Shown here one piece after another: positions 45,977 to 54,345 of a DNA stretch of 64,000 nucleotides; position 1 is the first letter of the stretch; the number at the start of each line of letters is the position of its first letter. The translations under genes and the position numbers were made by a program. The notes beneath the pieces are model-generated. The model saw nothing but the letters and a program-made list of their open reading frames with translations, did no database searches and was not told the DNA's origin. The DNA comes from Actinomycetaceae bacterium MB13-C1-2 (GTDB taxonomy: Bacteria; Actinomycetota; Actinomycetes; Actinomycetales; Actinomycetaceae): positions 1,054,001-1,118,000 of the forward strand of contig CP141731.1 of the NCBI GenBank assembly GCA_035621235.1, in the 5' to 3' direction.

Positions 45977-47209
45977 GTGGTCGAGTCGGAACTTCATGCG
46001 TGTATGCAGGCGATCGGTGCGGTGCTGATCGACGGGCCTAAAGCAGTCGGCAAGACCTCCACGGCGGCTCAAGTTGGGCAAACGGTCCTGAGGATGGACA
46101 TTGATCGCGCGGTGCGCGCAGCGCTCGATATTCAGCCTGACCAACTCTTCAGCATGCCTACCCCGATCGTGTTCGATGAGTGGCAGGAAACGCCCGAGTT
46201 ATGGAACCTGGTGCGCCGAGCCGTTGATGACCACCCAGGTAAGGGCCTATACCTGCTCACGGGATCCTCTCGTCCACGCGACGACGCGCGCGTCCATTCT
46301 GGCGCTGGACGTATTGGTCGGTTGCGGATGCGTCCGATGAGTCTGCTTGAAACGGGCCACTCTAGTGGCCAAGTCAGCCTCGGTGGCCTGTTGGAAGGTG
46401 AGACGCCTGACGGGAAAGCTGAGGCGCTGACGGTGCCGGACTTGCTCGAACGGATCGTTGTCGGCGGCTGGCCAGATCTACTTGATGCGGGGGAGCGTGA
46501 GGCGCGCACCTGGCTGGGCGACTACCGTCGGACCATCGCAGCGGTTGACGTTCCCGGTCTGGGAACCAGGCGAAATCCCGGGAACATACAACGCCTTCTG
46601 GCTTCTCTGGCCCGAGGTGAGTCGACTGCCCTCAACCAGTCTGCGCTCGCTGCCGACATCGGGGGCGTCCAGGGGCCCATAGCTCCACAGACCTTGACGA
46701 ACTACCTTGACGCGTTGGACCGATTGATGCTTATCGAACCGCTTCCGGCGTGGCACCCTCACATGCGTTCGCGAACGCGGCTGCGGACAACGCCAGTGCA
46801 TCACTTTGTCGACCCATCTCTGGGCGTCTCCGCCGTAGGTGTCGGTGTGGACGGACTCCTTCAGGACCTTGAAGCTGCCGGCCTGCAGTTCGAGTCCCTT
46901 GTGATACGTGACCTGCGAATCTACTGCCAAGGTCTGGGTGCGACGTTGTCGTCATGGCGCGATTCCCAAACGGGTGCTGAAGTTGATGTTGTTCTTGAGC
47001 TGCCTGACGGGCGATGGGCTGGCATTGAAATCAAGCTTGGTGAAGCGGCAGTGGACAGCGCCGCAACTTCACTTCTCCGTTTTGCCGCGAAGATAGACAA
47101 AGCCCGTCACGGGGAGCCGGCAGCGTTGATCGTTCTCACCGGCGGCCGTTTCTCGTACAGACGCGCCGATGGGGTGGACGTTCTCCCGATCACGGCACTC
47201 GGCCCCTAG
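45977..47209 (+). CDS. AAA ATPase with DUF4143 domain, N-terminus interrupted by a stop codon
   Basis: 410 residues from GTG 45977. The N-terminal AAA_14-type domain has Walker A GPKAVGKTSTA and Walker B-like TPIVFDEWQ; the C-terminal DUF4143 region is a nuclease-like fold with GAEVDVVLELPDGRWAGIEIK (D-E-K pattern). Function unknown; such ATPases are frequent on mobile and accessory DNA. The frame continues upstream as MTNY-stop-PRVVESEL from ATG 45956, where PRVV-x-x-EL matches the usual family N-terminus. A TAA at 45968-45970 therefore cuts the natural start. Re-initiation at the GTG may rescue it, but no Shine-Dalgarno is seen. Confidence 0.72.
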   Translation: MVESELHACMQAIGAVLIDGPKAVGKTSTAAQVGQTVLRMDIDRAVRAALDIQPDQLFSMPTPIVFDEWQETPELWNLVRRAVDDHPGKGLYLLTGSSRPRDDARVHSGAGRIGRLRMRPMSLLETGHSSGQVSLGGLLEGETPDGKAEALTVPDLLERIVVGGWPDLLDAGEREARTWLGDYRRTIAAVDVPGLGTRRNPGNIQRLLASLARGESTALNQSALAADIGGVQGPIAPQTLTNYLDALDRLMLIEPLPAWHPHMRSRTRLRTTPVHHFVDPSLGVSAVGVGVDGLLQDLEAAGLQFESLVIRDLRIYCQGLGATLSSWRDSQTGAEVDVVLELPDGRWAGIEIKLGEAAVDSAATSLLRFAAKIDKARHGEPAALIVLTGGRFSYRRADGVDVLPITALGP

Positions 47210-47439
47210 TGGTGCGGCTAGCAAAACGAGGCGCGGAGACGAGTTACGCGGCCGTCCCCACGCCGGCTCAGGCTCGCCAGCCTTTTGACGCGTGCCGCTC
47301 AGAGCGGCCAACCGTTTGGCGTTTGGCCTAACGTCGATTTGTATCCGAAAAGGGTCACTAAACAACCAGCAGAAGACCCTTTGGTCACAATGAGGTCTCA
47401 CCTCGTTTGGTCTCCTCGTGAGGCCTAGACAGGTTGCGC

Positions 47440-47597
47440 TTGCTCGTTGGGAATGGGGGATGTGGCACGTGTGGGGCGCGGTGGTGCCACTCATCCTCGG
47501 AGGCGAGCTGCGATTGCGGGGCTATCCAGATCATATGGTGCTGGCAGAGAAGATCGTAACCGCGGTAGAGCGCGGCGAGCAGAACACGTGCCGGCGA
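47440..47597 (+). pseudogene. AbiEii-type nucleotidyltransferase toxin remnant
   Basis: In one plus-strand frame this short stretch reads LILGGELRLRGYPDHMVLAE and continues KIVTAVERGEQNT, which matches the conserved core of AbiEii/AbiGii nucleotidyltransferase toxins (yP-x-x-x-vlAEKivTa-x-xRG-x-xNtRwRDf). The following RWRDF and the rest are lost at the junction with the winged-helix fragment, and the upstream part is not recognisable. The partner antitoxin is not visible. It is a fragment of a type IV toxin-antitoxin or phage-abortive system. Confidence 0.55.
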
Positions 47598-47830
47598 TAG
47601 GCTCGTTTTCCTTCTTTGGTCAGCGATGCCCATGCGCGCATGCGCTGATCGCGGGTGCCTTTTGTTGTGGTGACGTAGCCTGCGTCTTCCAAAATCTTGA
47701 CTTGCTTGCTTAGAACGGATTCGCTGACGTCCGTAACGTCGCGAAGGCACGTGAACTCCGCTTGGTCGACCGAGTCAAGGGCGGCGCAGATTCTGAGTCG
47801 GTGGGGGCCGTGAATGATCGGGTCGAATAA
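47598..47830 (-). pseudogene. Winged-helix transcriptional regulator remnant
   Basis: On the minus strand the frame reads FDPIIHGPHRLRICAALDSV, then SESVLSKQVKILEDAGYVTT and RAWASLTKEGKRAYRRHV. This is the full winged helix of the MarR-like HTH_34 family. No start codon exists in frame, since a TAG stands two codons upstream, and the C-terminus is cut where the AbiEii fragment begins. It is therefore non-functional. Confidence 0.65.
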
Positions 47831-48412
47831 TCCCTAGACTATCTATCCTTGGCCTTCTACATAATTCTGAGGTTCTCGGCGTCCGAGCCGGTTCTATCAG
47901 TACACCTCCACAAGGCCGTGAACCTGCGACTCATTGTGTCAGGCAGATGCGTTCGCGCCCATGGGTCCTCCGGTCGACTCGATGGAGCAAACGGATGAGG
48001 CCGTTTCGTCGGGCATTTTCACCCGACTACATCAGAACGCGTCTACTCTCTTCGCATGAGCGGTGTTGCTAGGTCTTCGGTCACGTAGTCGCCGGAAACC
48101 CCCACCTTCGTTAACTTTGGCCTTCTTGGTTAAGAAATCGGTAGTCAACGCCTTTCGCAGGGGTGCGTCGCCCTTGTGTTTCTCATTCTTAGGTCACGTT
48201 CCAGCCTGACTGATCGTGACTGAGGCAACTCAAGCTGTGAACAAGATGTGAATTTACTGGGTTAAAAATACGGGAACTTGGTCCCAAGGAGTCGTGGGCC
48301 GCCATCATAGTTCAGGAGTTATTAACGCCACCGCGTAGGTCTCATGTCCTATGTCGCCGATTCCGGCCTATGGAAACAGGTGGGTTGATCCGGAGAAATG
48401 GGGAGTGATCCG
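47831..48412. other. Non-coding region upstream of the fimbrial locus
   Basis: About 580 bases with no recognisable gene. Towards the right end, an AT-rich stretch (around 48250-48275, GGGTTAAAAATACG) followed by the palindrome-like CTTGG-TC-CCAAG (about 48280-48291) may hold the promoter and operator of the fimbrial genes; I could not fix a -35/-10 pair. The left part is probably debris of the island. Confidence 0.35.
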
Positions 48413-51088
48413 ATGCAGACTGTGGTTCGCAGAGTTGCTACATATGCAGCTTTAGGTGCCATGACCGCTGGTCTGATTGTGGGGGCACCGGCAGCGGCCG
48501 TTGCTACAACAGCCGGGCAGATATCGGGTAGTGAAGAAGCGAATATTTCTCAGTCTGAAGATCAGCTCGAAGCCGGTAGCGCACCCGAGACCACTGATCT
48601 TGTTGATGAAGACATAGTCGAACCGGTTGAACCAGAAAATAGCGTGGCGCCCCAGGATGCTTCTGACGCATCTACCTTCGCAGCCGGTGATACCGGCAAT
48701 CGGTACCGGATTCAACTCATTCTTGTTGGAGAAGATAAGTACGGCTCTTTGTCCGCTACCTACTGGGAAGGAGAGACCTACCACACGCCGCCAGAATGGG
48801 GGCTCCCTCCCAGCGACGGAACCTACGTGATTTGGCAGTGGCCTTCAGTGAATTACGTTAAGCAGAAGGCCAGTGAAATCGCGAAAGCACACGCCTGGTG
48901 GGTAACGGTGCCGGAGCCTGGTGAGCGGGGAAAGATAATCCTGGATGATCCACGTGCGGGCGCCAAGAACGGCAAATGTCTGGCGCTCAGCACGGCGGAT
49001 GTACCTCAGGGGGCAGGCGCCGCTATGAGTGTTCAGGTTGATTGGAAGGATTGCACGCCACCGGGTGATCCTAAGCAGGACTTCAAACCTACCCCATTTG
49101 GGGATCCGATCTACATTTGGGCGGCGCATAAGGATGACCCCGGCCTAGCAGGAAATGTATTTGTAACGGCAGGCATCCATTACTTTGGTGGGGTCGGCAC
49201 GAACAGGAACTTCGGAGTCATTCACGGGCCGACCGGGGCAGGTACGGGTATTCAAATCCCGCACCTAGACACTCCATTCGGTGAATGGATACCTGTCACA
49301 CCACCCAAGCCCGGAGGTCCAGATCCAGATCCGATTGACCACGGCTTGGCGTTGAAGCGGCGTCATCTGCCTGACGGACCTAGCGGAAATAATCCGAATA
49401 GCTGGTGTGCTAATACCTCTGGAGGCTGTACTCAGATATATGCGGACAAGGAGCCCGGGGATGTTATCCATTTCGAGTACGAACTCGAAAACACCACAGC
49501 CAATGGTAAGGGTCCCGGCGTGTTGTACAACGTGGCGGTCAAGCTCGCAAGCAACCCGGTAGGAATGCACGGCCCGACCAACGACCTCACTTGTCAGCCA
49601 GCCCGCCCCCAGCTAAACGGCACGGAGACAAAGACATGTGTCGGGTCCTACACACTTCAGGAGACAGACTTTAAAGAGAATGAAACCTCAAGTCTTTGGT
49701 TTTCTGTGTATGGCCAGGGATCAATAATCGGTACGAGCACTACAATTGATACGGGTAAGTATCCGGGACTGAAGCTGGAAGTCCGCCTTCCTCCTCTGCC
49801 CAAAACGGCGGATTTGAGTGCTACGAAGAAGGCCGATCAGGAGTATGTGCGCGCGGGCGACGACATTTCCTGGGACGTAGTTGTCACACATGAAAACGGT
49901 GCCCAAGTACCGAAATTCGTGCTTGAGGACCAACTACCGGCTGAGGTTGAGTATGTCGGCATTGATGAAGACGGCGTAACGGGTACGGCAAAATACGACT
50001 CGGGCACGCACACGCTCACGTATACATCGAATACCTCGCTGACGTTTGGTCAGCAAGCAACGATTACGATTCACGGAAAAGTGAAGCCCAAGAATCAGAG
50101 TGATACTTGTGTCACCGGTGAAGAATTGAGCAATACGGTCACCGTGGATTTACCGACGCTCCAGGACTCGAACCCTGCCAATAACGTGGCGACTGCAACT
50201 ACTCCTGTACTGTGCGACGAGCTAGAGCTAACGAAAGTTGTTGATGGACGCGCCGTCGCGGCAGACGACTTCACCGTGTCGGTGTTTGACAGCAGTGATA
50301 ACGAATTAGTCTCCGCCAGCACGAGCGGAAACGATCAAGCTACGTCTAGCGCTGTGCGGATGTTGCCAGGGGAAAGCTACTACCTTATTGATGGTACGAA
50401 GAACGGCTCCGCGACCAACCTGGACAACTACGATGCTGTGGCGGAGTGTGAAACCGGGATTGTCGGACTCGACCTCGACCCTGTTCGCGATGGCTCCAAC
50501 TTGCGTTGGCAGATCGATGTTCCTGCTTCAGCTCAGCTTCCTGATGAGGGCATTAGTGCCAGCTGTACGATCACAAACACCTATGTCGAACCTAAAGCTG
50601 GTGCGATTAGTTGGTCCAAGGTTGATCCGGCCGGTAATCCGCTAGAGGCATCTGAGTGGACCATCACTCCGAAAGCGGCCGGTGGAAACGTGATCACGGT
50701 GCAAGACTGTGTGGCCGACAACAAGGCGGAGTGCAATGGACTTTTCGATCAAGATCCGAATCCTGGAGATTTTCTCGTCGAAAATCTTGAACCCGGTGAC
50801 TACACACTGACGGAAACGAAGGCTCCGGCTGGCTTCCAAATATGTGATGAGTGCGCGAAGGGCGTTCAGTTCACAGTGGTTGCGGATCAAGTAACAAAGG
50901 TTGGCCCTGACCAAAATGGCACGGATCCCTTTGTAAACGAGACTCAGAAGATTGCGACTTTGCCTTTGACCGGTGTTAGTACACAGTCATGGATTTCGGC
51001 GATGGGGGGCCTACTGATTGGCACGCTTCTTGCCGTGACGGTCTGGGTGCAGCGGTCGAGACGAGAGGGAGGGCGCGAAGGTAACTAA
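48413..51088 (+). CDS. LPLTG-anchored fimbrial tip-type adhesin / SpaA-DUF11 surface protein
   Basis: 891 residues: a signal peptide, a large N-terminal region (about 90-450) of unrecognised fold, a DUF11 repeat domain (about 465-605, ADLSATKKADQEYVRAGDD onwards), then two prealbumin-like SpaA domains, the last with the E-box YTLTETKAPAGF for isopeptide bonding. The sorting signal LPLTG (850-854), a hydrophobic stretch and RSRR follow. With a shaft pilin and class C sortase downstream it is the likely tip or minor subunit. GGGGAG eight bases before ATG 48413 supports this start over ATG 48398. Confidence 0.87.
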   Translation: MQTVVRRVATYAALGAMTAGLIVGAPAAAVATTAGQISGSEEANISQSEDQLEAGSAPETTDLVDEDIVEPVEPENSVAPQDASDASTFAAGDTGNRYRIQLILVGEDKYGSLSATYWEGETYHTPPEWGLPPSDGTYVIWQWPSVNYVKQKASEIAKAHAWWVTVPEPGERGKIILDDPRAGAKNGKCLALSTADVPQGAGAAMSVQVDWKDCTPPGDPKQDFKPTPFGDPIYIWAAHKDDPGLAGNVFVTAGIHYFGGVGTNRNFGVIHGPTGAGTGIQIPHLDTPFGEWIPVTPPKPGGPDPDPIDHGLALKRRHLPDGPSGNNPNSWCANTSGGCTQIYADKEPGDVIHFEYELENTTANGKGPGVLYNVAVKLASNPVGMHGPTNDLTCQPARPQLNGTETKTCVGSYTLQETDFKENETSSLWFSVYGQGSIIGTSTTIDTGKYPGLKLEVRLPPLPKTADLSATKKADQEYVRAGDDISWDVVVTHENGAQVPKFVLEDQLPAEVEYVGIDEDGVTGTAKYDSGTHTLTYTSNTSLTFGQQATITIHGKVKPKNQSDTCVTGEELSNTVTVDLPTLQDSNPANNVATATTPVLCDELELTKVVDGRAVAADDFTVSVFDSSDNELVSASTSGNDQATSSAVRMLPGESYYLIDGTKNGSATNLDNYDAVAECETGIVGLDLDPVRDGSNLRWQIDVPASAQLPDEGISASCTITNTYVEPKAGAISWSKVDPAGNPLEASEWTITPKAAGGNVITVQDCVADNKAECNGLFDQDPNPGDFLVENLEPGDYTLTETKAPAGFQICDECAKGVQFTVVADQVTKVGPDQNGTDPFVNETQKIATLPLTGVSTQSWISAMGGLLIGTLLAVTVWVQRSRREGGREGN

Positions 51089-51162
51089 TAGCGAACGAGA
51101 CCTCTACGGCTCTTGAAATTGACCAAGCGTAACGAAAAGTTCAGTACTGAAGATTCTCCCAA

Positions 51163-52722
51163 ATGAAAGGTAACATAGTGGGAATTATGAAGAATAGGGC
51201 GGTGAGCAAGCGGACTGCCGTTGGAATTGGTGCCATTGCCGCTGCTGCAGTAGGGCTGATGGGGATTGCCCCGGCTGCCTATGCCGCAGACCCGGTTGTC
51301 GGAAACATCGACTGGGACCGTCAGGACGCGTCGATCACGGTTCACAAGCACGACCAACTTGGCGATCCGGCCGAGGTTGGCAAGGGACACGAAATCACCA
51401 TCAGCAATGACCCCATTGCCGGTGTGGACTTCAAGCTGTCCAAGGTGGACCTTGATCTCTCCGTGGCGACGAACTGGGAGAACCTGGATAAGCTCGACCC
51501 GAAAGCTCAGGCACTCGATCCCGCTTTCACGCCAAAGACCCTCCAGACCATAGATGATGGCACGGCGGCGTTTACTGGCCTTGAGCCCGGTCTTTACCTG
51601 GTTGAAGAAATTGGAACCGCAGACGCTAACGTTCATGGAAAAAAGGTCACCCTTGGTACCATGGTTGCCCCTTGGCTGATGGTTGTCCCTACCTGGGGCC
51701 AGACGGCAGGTGCGGGTGACTTCCACTGGATGTACGACGTCCACGCATACCCCAAGAACCAGGTCGATCCGCTTAAGAAAGAAGCTGGCGATCTTGGTGG
51801 ATTCGAAAAGGGCGATGAAGTCACTTGGGATATCACCGCGGTTATGCCAATGCTCAATGGCGAAATCCTGAAGAGCTACGTGCTGAAGGATCAGCTCGAC
51901 GAGAACCTTGACTACGTGGAAGTCAGGGACGTGAAGTTGGACGGGGCGGAACTCGTAGAGGGCGTCGACTATTCCGTTGACGGGGATCGCACTGTGACCT
52001 TGAGTCTAGAAGATTCCCTGTTAGCGACGATTACAGGTGGCGAGAAGCTTACCTTCACCATCGTCACTGTCGTGAATGACAACCTTGAAGAAGGCGCCAC
52101 GATTGAAAACGAAATCGAAGGTAGCTTCACAAACCAGTCCGGTGGCGAGTTCGAGGTTGTCCCGGAACCCGGGAATCCTGATCCGGGCAAGCCGGGTCCT
52201 GAGAAGCCAAAGGCTTGGGTAGCGTACGGCGATGCCGTCCTCACGAAGGTAAACTCTGAAAACCAAGAGGTCTTGCAGGGTGCAACATTCGTTGTATTCG
52301 AGAACACCACCGCGAACGCTAATACCGATTGCTCGGCTCTTATCGCGGATCCGAACGTGAAGAAGCTGGGCTCGGCGACGTCCGACTCAAACGGCTTGGT
52401 GAAGTTCCCCCTCCTACGTGTTGGCGATAGCAACGACGACAAGAAGGCAACCGAGTTCCTTATTTGTGAGTCAGAAGCGCCCACGGGCTACATCCTCAAC
52501 AAGGGTAAGCCTACTGCGATCTTGTTCGATTCTGAGCGCGATAAGACTGCCACCCCCGCAACGTTTGAGAACACTCCGAATACGCCAGGAGGGGAAGACA
52601 ACACCCTGCCCAGCTTGCCTCTGACGGGTGCCGCAGGCACGGCAACCTTCTTGTTGGTTGGTGGCGGCCTGCTAGCCGCTGGTGTTGCTGTTCGGATGCG
52701 TAGCAAGGCGAAGCAGAACTGA
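51163..52722 (+). CDS. Major fimbrial shaft pilin (SpaA/FimA type, LPLTG)
   Basis: 519 residues: a signal peptide cleaved near AYA-A (41), the pilin motif W-M-Y-D-V-H-A-Y-P-K-N (189-199) whose K198 forms the inter-subunit bond, a GEVTWDITAVMP-like D2 domain, and a CnaB-type C-terminal domain with the E-box FLICESEAPTGY. The sorting signal LPLTG is at 485-489, followed by a hydrophobic stretch and a basic tail. The class C sortase downstream would join LPLT to K198 of the next subunit. ATG 51163, GTG 51178 and ATG 51187 are in frame; AAAGG before the GTG and GGGA before 51187 leave the start open. Confidence 0.92.
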   Translation: MKGNIVGIMKNRAVSKRTAVGIGAIAAAAVGLMGIAPAAYAADPVVGNIDWDRQDASITVHKHDQLGDPAEVGKGHEITISNDPIAGVDFKLSKVDLDLSVATNWENLDKLDPKAQALDPAFTPKTLQTIDDGTAAFTGLEPGLYLVEEIGTADANVHGKKVTLGTMVAPWLMVVPTWGQTAGAGDFHWMYDVHAYPKNQVDPLKKEAGDLGGFEKGDEVTWDITAVMPMLNGEILKSYVLKDQLDENLDYVEVRDVKLDGAELVEGVDYSVDGDRTVTLSLEDSLLATITGGEKLTFTIVTVVNDNLEEGATIENEIEGSFTNQSGGEFEVVPEPGNPDPGKPGPEKPKAWVAYGDAVLTKVNSENQEVLQGATFVVFENTTANANTDCSALIADPNVKKLGSATSDSNGLVKFPLLRVGDSNDDKKATEFLICESEAPTGYILNKGKPTAILFDSERDKTATPATFENTPNTPGGEDNTLPSLPLTGAAGTATFLLVGGGLLAAGVAVRMRSKAKQN

Positions 52723-52801
52723 ATAAAATTGTCATCCGCGTCAAAGCGGGTGCAAACTTGACGTAGTTGGTTTGCCTAGGCAAAATCGACGCGACGTCGA
52801 A

Positions 52802-52842
52802 GCGGTGGGTTGGGTTGATCCTTCGGGCTCCCAACCCACCGC
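52802..52842 (+). terminator. Perfect 13-bp hairpin terminator after the pilin gene
   Basis: GCGGTGGGTTGGG (52802-52814) and CCCAACCCACCGC (52830-52842) are exact complements around a 15-base loop, followed by the T-rich ATCTTTATTTCT. It stands between the abundant pilin and the sortase genes. Partial read-through would give much pilin and little sortase. Confidence 0.85.
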
Positions 52843-52881
52843 ATCTTTATTTCTCGAGTTTGATTTCAAGAAAGGAGAGCA

Positions 52882-53043
52882 ATGTACTCGACGACTCGTC
52901 TACTTGCCGAGGCGTTACTAAAAACCAGTAGTTTCGCAGATATCGACTACAGTGGCGCACCCGCCCTCGCTTTCTACTGGTTCGGTGCCGCGGTCGTGGT
53001 GGTAGGTGGTATTTCGTTCATTCTTCATAAGTGGAAGAAATGA
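52882..53043 (+). CDS. Small single-pass membrane protein between pilin and sortase
   Basis: 53 residues. ATG at 52882 with AAAGGAGAG just upstream, a very strong start signal. The protein has a short polar N-terminus (MYSTTRLLAEALLKTSSFAD), one membrane segment (about 27-48) and the basic end HKWKK. The TGA overlaps the sortase ATG (ATGA), so both are made together. The segment plus basic tail resembles the end of a cell-wall sorting signal but lacks any LPxTG. No family recognised. A sortase or pilus-assembly helper is the natural guess from position; that is inference. Confidence 0.7.
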   Translation: MYSTTRLLAEALLKTSSFADIDYSGAPALAFYWFGAAVVVVGGISFILHKWKK

Positions 53044-53960
53044 AAGAATCCAAAAGCCGGGAACCGCGTCACCGTAAACACAAGCCCGCATCAGGGAGAC
53101 TGTCCCGATTCGTGACCGCCACTATCGTTACACTGGGCGTCCTAATCATGTCTTACCCAAGTGCCGCAAGCTGGATTGACCAGTTCAATCAGACCAAGCT
53201 TGTCGACTCCTATAAGGAGGTTGTTGACACGTTAGCTGTTCAACAGCGAAGTCAGAGTCTCAACGAAGCCCGTGAATACAATGAGGATTTGCAGGCAGGC
53301 ACCGCTTACGACCCCTATTCGAATGCTGCTGAGGCACCCGATACGGAGCAGTTTGACAGGTACATGTCACTACTTGAAGGTGTGCCAACCGGAGTGATGG
53401 CTCGCTTGAGGATTCCAGCCATTGAAGTCGATTTGCCTATTTACCACGGAACCTCTGACAAGACACTGAAGTTGGGAGTTGGTCACCTATATGGCACTGC
53501 GCTCCCAGTGGGGGGAAAAGGTATGCACCCCGTCCTCACCGCGCATTCAGGGTTGGCGGATGCTGTCATGTTTACAAATCTGCACAAGGTAAAGCCAGGA
53601 GACCTGTTCCAAGTCGAGACTTATGGAGAGAAGATTACTTACAAGGTCACTGAAACGAACGTGATTTTGCCTGAGGAGACCGAGCTTCTCCGGGCAGATC
53701 CAGATCGAGACTTGATCTCTCTAGTGACCTGCACGCCAGTGACCATCAACACGCATCGACTAGTCGTTACGGGTGAGAGGATCCCAAACCCCATCGAGCC
53801 GTCCGATGAAATGCCGACTCAAGATCTACCAGGGTTCCCTTGGTGGATTGTGTGGGTTAGCGCTACCATTATCGGCTCAGTCGTCTATGTACTTTGGGGC
53901 GGCCGAGAACGAAAAAGGCCCATACCGGACGAACCAAAAGCCGTTGATGCCGCACAGTAG
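53040..53960 (+). CDS. srtC: Class C (pilus-polymerising) sortase
   Basis: 306 residues: an N-terminal membrane segment, the catalytic domain, and a second C-terminal membrane segment (WWIVWVSATIIGSVVYVLWG) as usual in class C. Catalytic residues: H169 in LTAHSG, C231 in LVTCTP and R240 in THRLVV. A DPY at 91-93 matches the DP-aromatic lid motif that plugs class C active sites. It links pilin subunits covalently and probably attaches the adhesin at the tip. It starts inside the stop of the small membrane protein; an in-frame GTG 9 bases earlier is less likely. Confidence 0.94.
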   Translation: MKESKSREPRHRKHKPASGRLSRFVTATIVTLGVLIMSYPSAASWIDQFNQTKLVDSYKEVVDTLAVQQRSQSLNEAREYNEDLQAGTAYDPYSNAAEAPDTEQFDRYMSLLEGVPTGVMARLRIPAIEVDLPIYHGTSDKTLKLGVGHLYGTALPVGGKGMHPVLTAHSGLADAVMFTNLHKVKPGDLFQVETYGEKITYKVTETNVILPEETELLRADPDRDLISLVTCTPVTINTHRLVVTGERIPNPIEPSDEMPTQDLPGFPWWIVWVSATIIGSVVYVLWGGRERKRPIPDEPKAVDAAQ

Positions 53961-54100
53961 TTGACTGCTAGCGGAGTCTCAAGGACAGCCGGGACGTAAC
54001 CTGGGATGGAATCTGGGAAAGCTCACTGCGACATTTACAAAACGGTGACGTGTCGGCTGGCGACCACGGCTAGCTCTCCCCGCAGGCGTGCTCGAACCCC

Positions 54101-54325
54101 TCAGCGTTGAAGCGTGAAGTCAGGATCAGGATAGGGCTGTGACCACAGTTCCCGACCGAACTTTTCGTCGATCTGAAGTTCGAACCAGGTTGATCGCGTT
54201 AGGTCGTACAAAAGTTCTGGGTATCGCGACTGGCGAACACCCTGTTTCTTACAATCTGTAGCGACTGAAGTCCTGGATGTGAAACGCTTACTGTAGGTAC
54301 ATCCGCCAGGATGAAACGGTATCAA
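54101..54325 (-). pseudogene. Unrecognised protein fragment in the gap after the sortase
   Basis: In the gap between sortase and the Bax-inhibitor gene (53961-54345), a minus-strand frame ends SRYPELLYDLTRSTWFELQI followed by DEKFGRELWSQPYPD, with sensible amino-acid composition and a stop at 54101. The N-terminal part looks random and lacks a start signal. It is probably the 3' remnant of a lost gene; no family recognised. Nothing else is seen in this gap. Confidence 0.3.
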
Positions 54326-54345
54326 ACCCCCAAATCGGAGGAAGA

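Noticed and set aside
47941-48060. Short plus-strand frames in the gap before the fimbrial locus
   Set aside because: No start signals, no recognisable motifs, and lengths within chance expectation.
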